From Phytophthora sp. 'mugwort' (lineage: Eukaryota > Oomycota > Peronosporomycetes > Peronosporales > Peronosporaceae): a DNA stretch of 64,000 nucleotides. The notes beneath the pieces are model-generated. The model ran no database searches. It worked only from the letters and a program-made list of their open reading frames with translations, and was not told where the DNA came from. The stretch lies in NCBI GenBank assembly GCA_033558025.1, contig JAUCEF010000007.1, forward strand, positions 6,944,001-7,008,000, written 5' to 3'. The translations under genes and the position numbers were made by a program. Numbering within the stretch: position 1 is the first letter of the stretch; every line of letters starts with the position of its first letter. This document shows, piece by piece, positions 63,945 through 64,000 of the stretch.

Positions 63945-64000
63945 GCGCCGTTGGTTTAGTGGTAAAATATCTCGTTGCCAACGAGATGCCCCGGGTTCGA
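63945..64000 (+). tRNA. tRNA-Gly(GCC), copy 33, cut by window end
   Basis: First 56 nt visible, identical to the consensus through the start of the T loop. The array clearly continues to the right. Confidence 0.93.

Larger units (their letters stand above)
46535..64000 (+). repeat. Tandem tRNA-Gly(GCC) array, 372-bp and 341-bp units
   Basis: Direct reading gives 49 consecutive head-to-tail units, the last cut by the window end. Full units are 371-373 bp: a 71-nt tRNA-Gly(GCC) followed by a spacer of about 301 bp. Sixteen units are about 341 bp and carry a tRNA lacking its first 33 nt. Spacers differ only at a handful of positions. The main one follows CTAGTACGTCGTG, where four haplotypes occur: A (GCCATTAAGGC), B (GCCATTGGTGC), C (TGCAATGGTGC) and D (TCCATTGGTGC). 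These letters are used in the unit entries. The nearest run of four or more T after each tRNA lies about 167 nt downstream. The array continues beyond 64000. Confidence 0.97.

Noticed and set aside
46402..64000. Dozens of 60-122 codon open frames on both strands of the array, repeating the same 80-residue proteins
   Set aside because: They are side products of a stop-poor repeated spacer and the tRNA itself. They appear in overlapping frames on both strands, lack any family similarity and change frame with one-base spacer indels.
46535..64000. CRISPR-like array
   Set aside because: Repeat and spacer lengths (71 and 301 bp) and the near-identity of the spacers are opposite to CRISPR organisation, and the repeated part is a canonical tRNA in a eukaryotic genome.

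Overview
The window looks like nuclear DNA of an oomycete, most probably Phytophthora or a close relative. The genes are compact, with short introns (about 50-110 bp) and GTRNGT-like donors. Several families typical of these organisms are present: a 7TM receptor with an unusual ectodomain, an FYVE/C2 AGC kinase, a DUF6818 Myb-like protein, a flagellar IFT38, and heavily decayed hAT, MULE, Copia and Harbinger elements. I reconstructed splice junctions by hand, using reading-frame continuity, GT/AG borders and family conservation. No transcript or database was available.

Layout. 1-2010: decayed hAT-like transposon fragments. 2.6-13.8 kb: a gene-dense stretch holding a dual-specificity phosphatase, an Arb2-C2-FYVE-AGC kinase fusion, a D-cysteine desulfhydrase/ACC-deaminase-like enzyme, IFT38/CLUAP1, a Myb-like DUF6818 protein, a NELF-A-like factor and a secreted protein of unassigned family. 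13.8-17.2 kb: repeat-derived sequence with a broken Copia-like gag-pol. 17.2-40.2 kb: a second gene-dense stretch holding an ABHD11-like hydrolase, a 7TM receptor with a betaine-binding-protein-like ectodomain, a DENN protein, mitochondrial PheRS, PP2C, uridine phosphorylase, a duplicated membrane protein, anoctamin, a double calponin-homology protein, a SIRT4-like sirtuin and a small basic protein. 40.2-46.5 kb: transposon graveyard with a MULE remnant and a Harbinger element whose inverted repeats and 3-bp target duplication can still be read.

46.5-64.0 kb is the most striking part. It is an uninterrupted tandem array of a 372-bp unit, each carrying a tRNA-Gly(GCC) gene on the + strand and an almost invariant 301-bp spacer. 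I count 32 complete tRNA genes, one cut by the window end, and 16 interspersed units (about 341 bp) in which the tRNA has lost its first 33 nt. All 16 share the same three base changes. The array has higher-order structure, with a 1054-bp trimer repeated three times and larger duplicated blocks, and its spacers are mosaics of a few variants. This is the footprint of repeated unequal exchange and gene conversion. The array runs off the right edge.

The protein genes are eukaryotic single transcription units, not operons. Common themes are signalling (DUSP, AGC kinase, PP2C, 7TM receptor), membrane traffic and lipids (DENN, anoctamin, FYVE/C2), mitochondria (FARS2, SIRT4-like, ABHD11-like) and the zoospore flagellum (IFT38).
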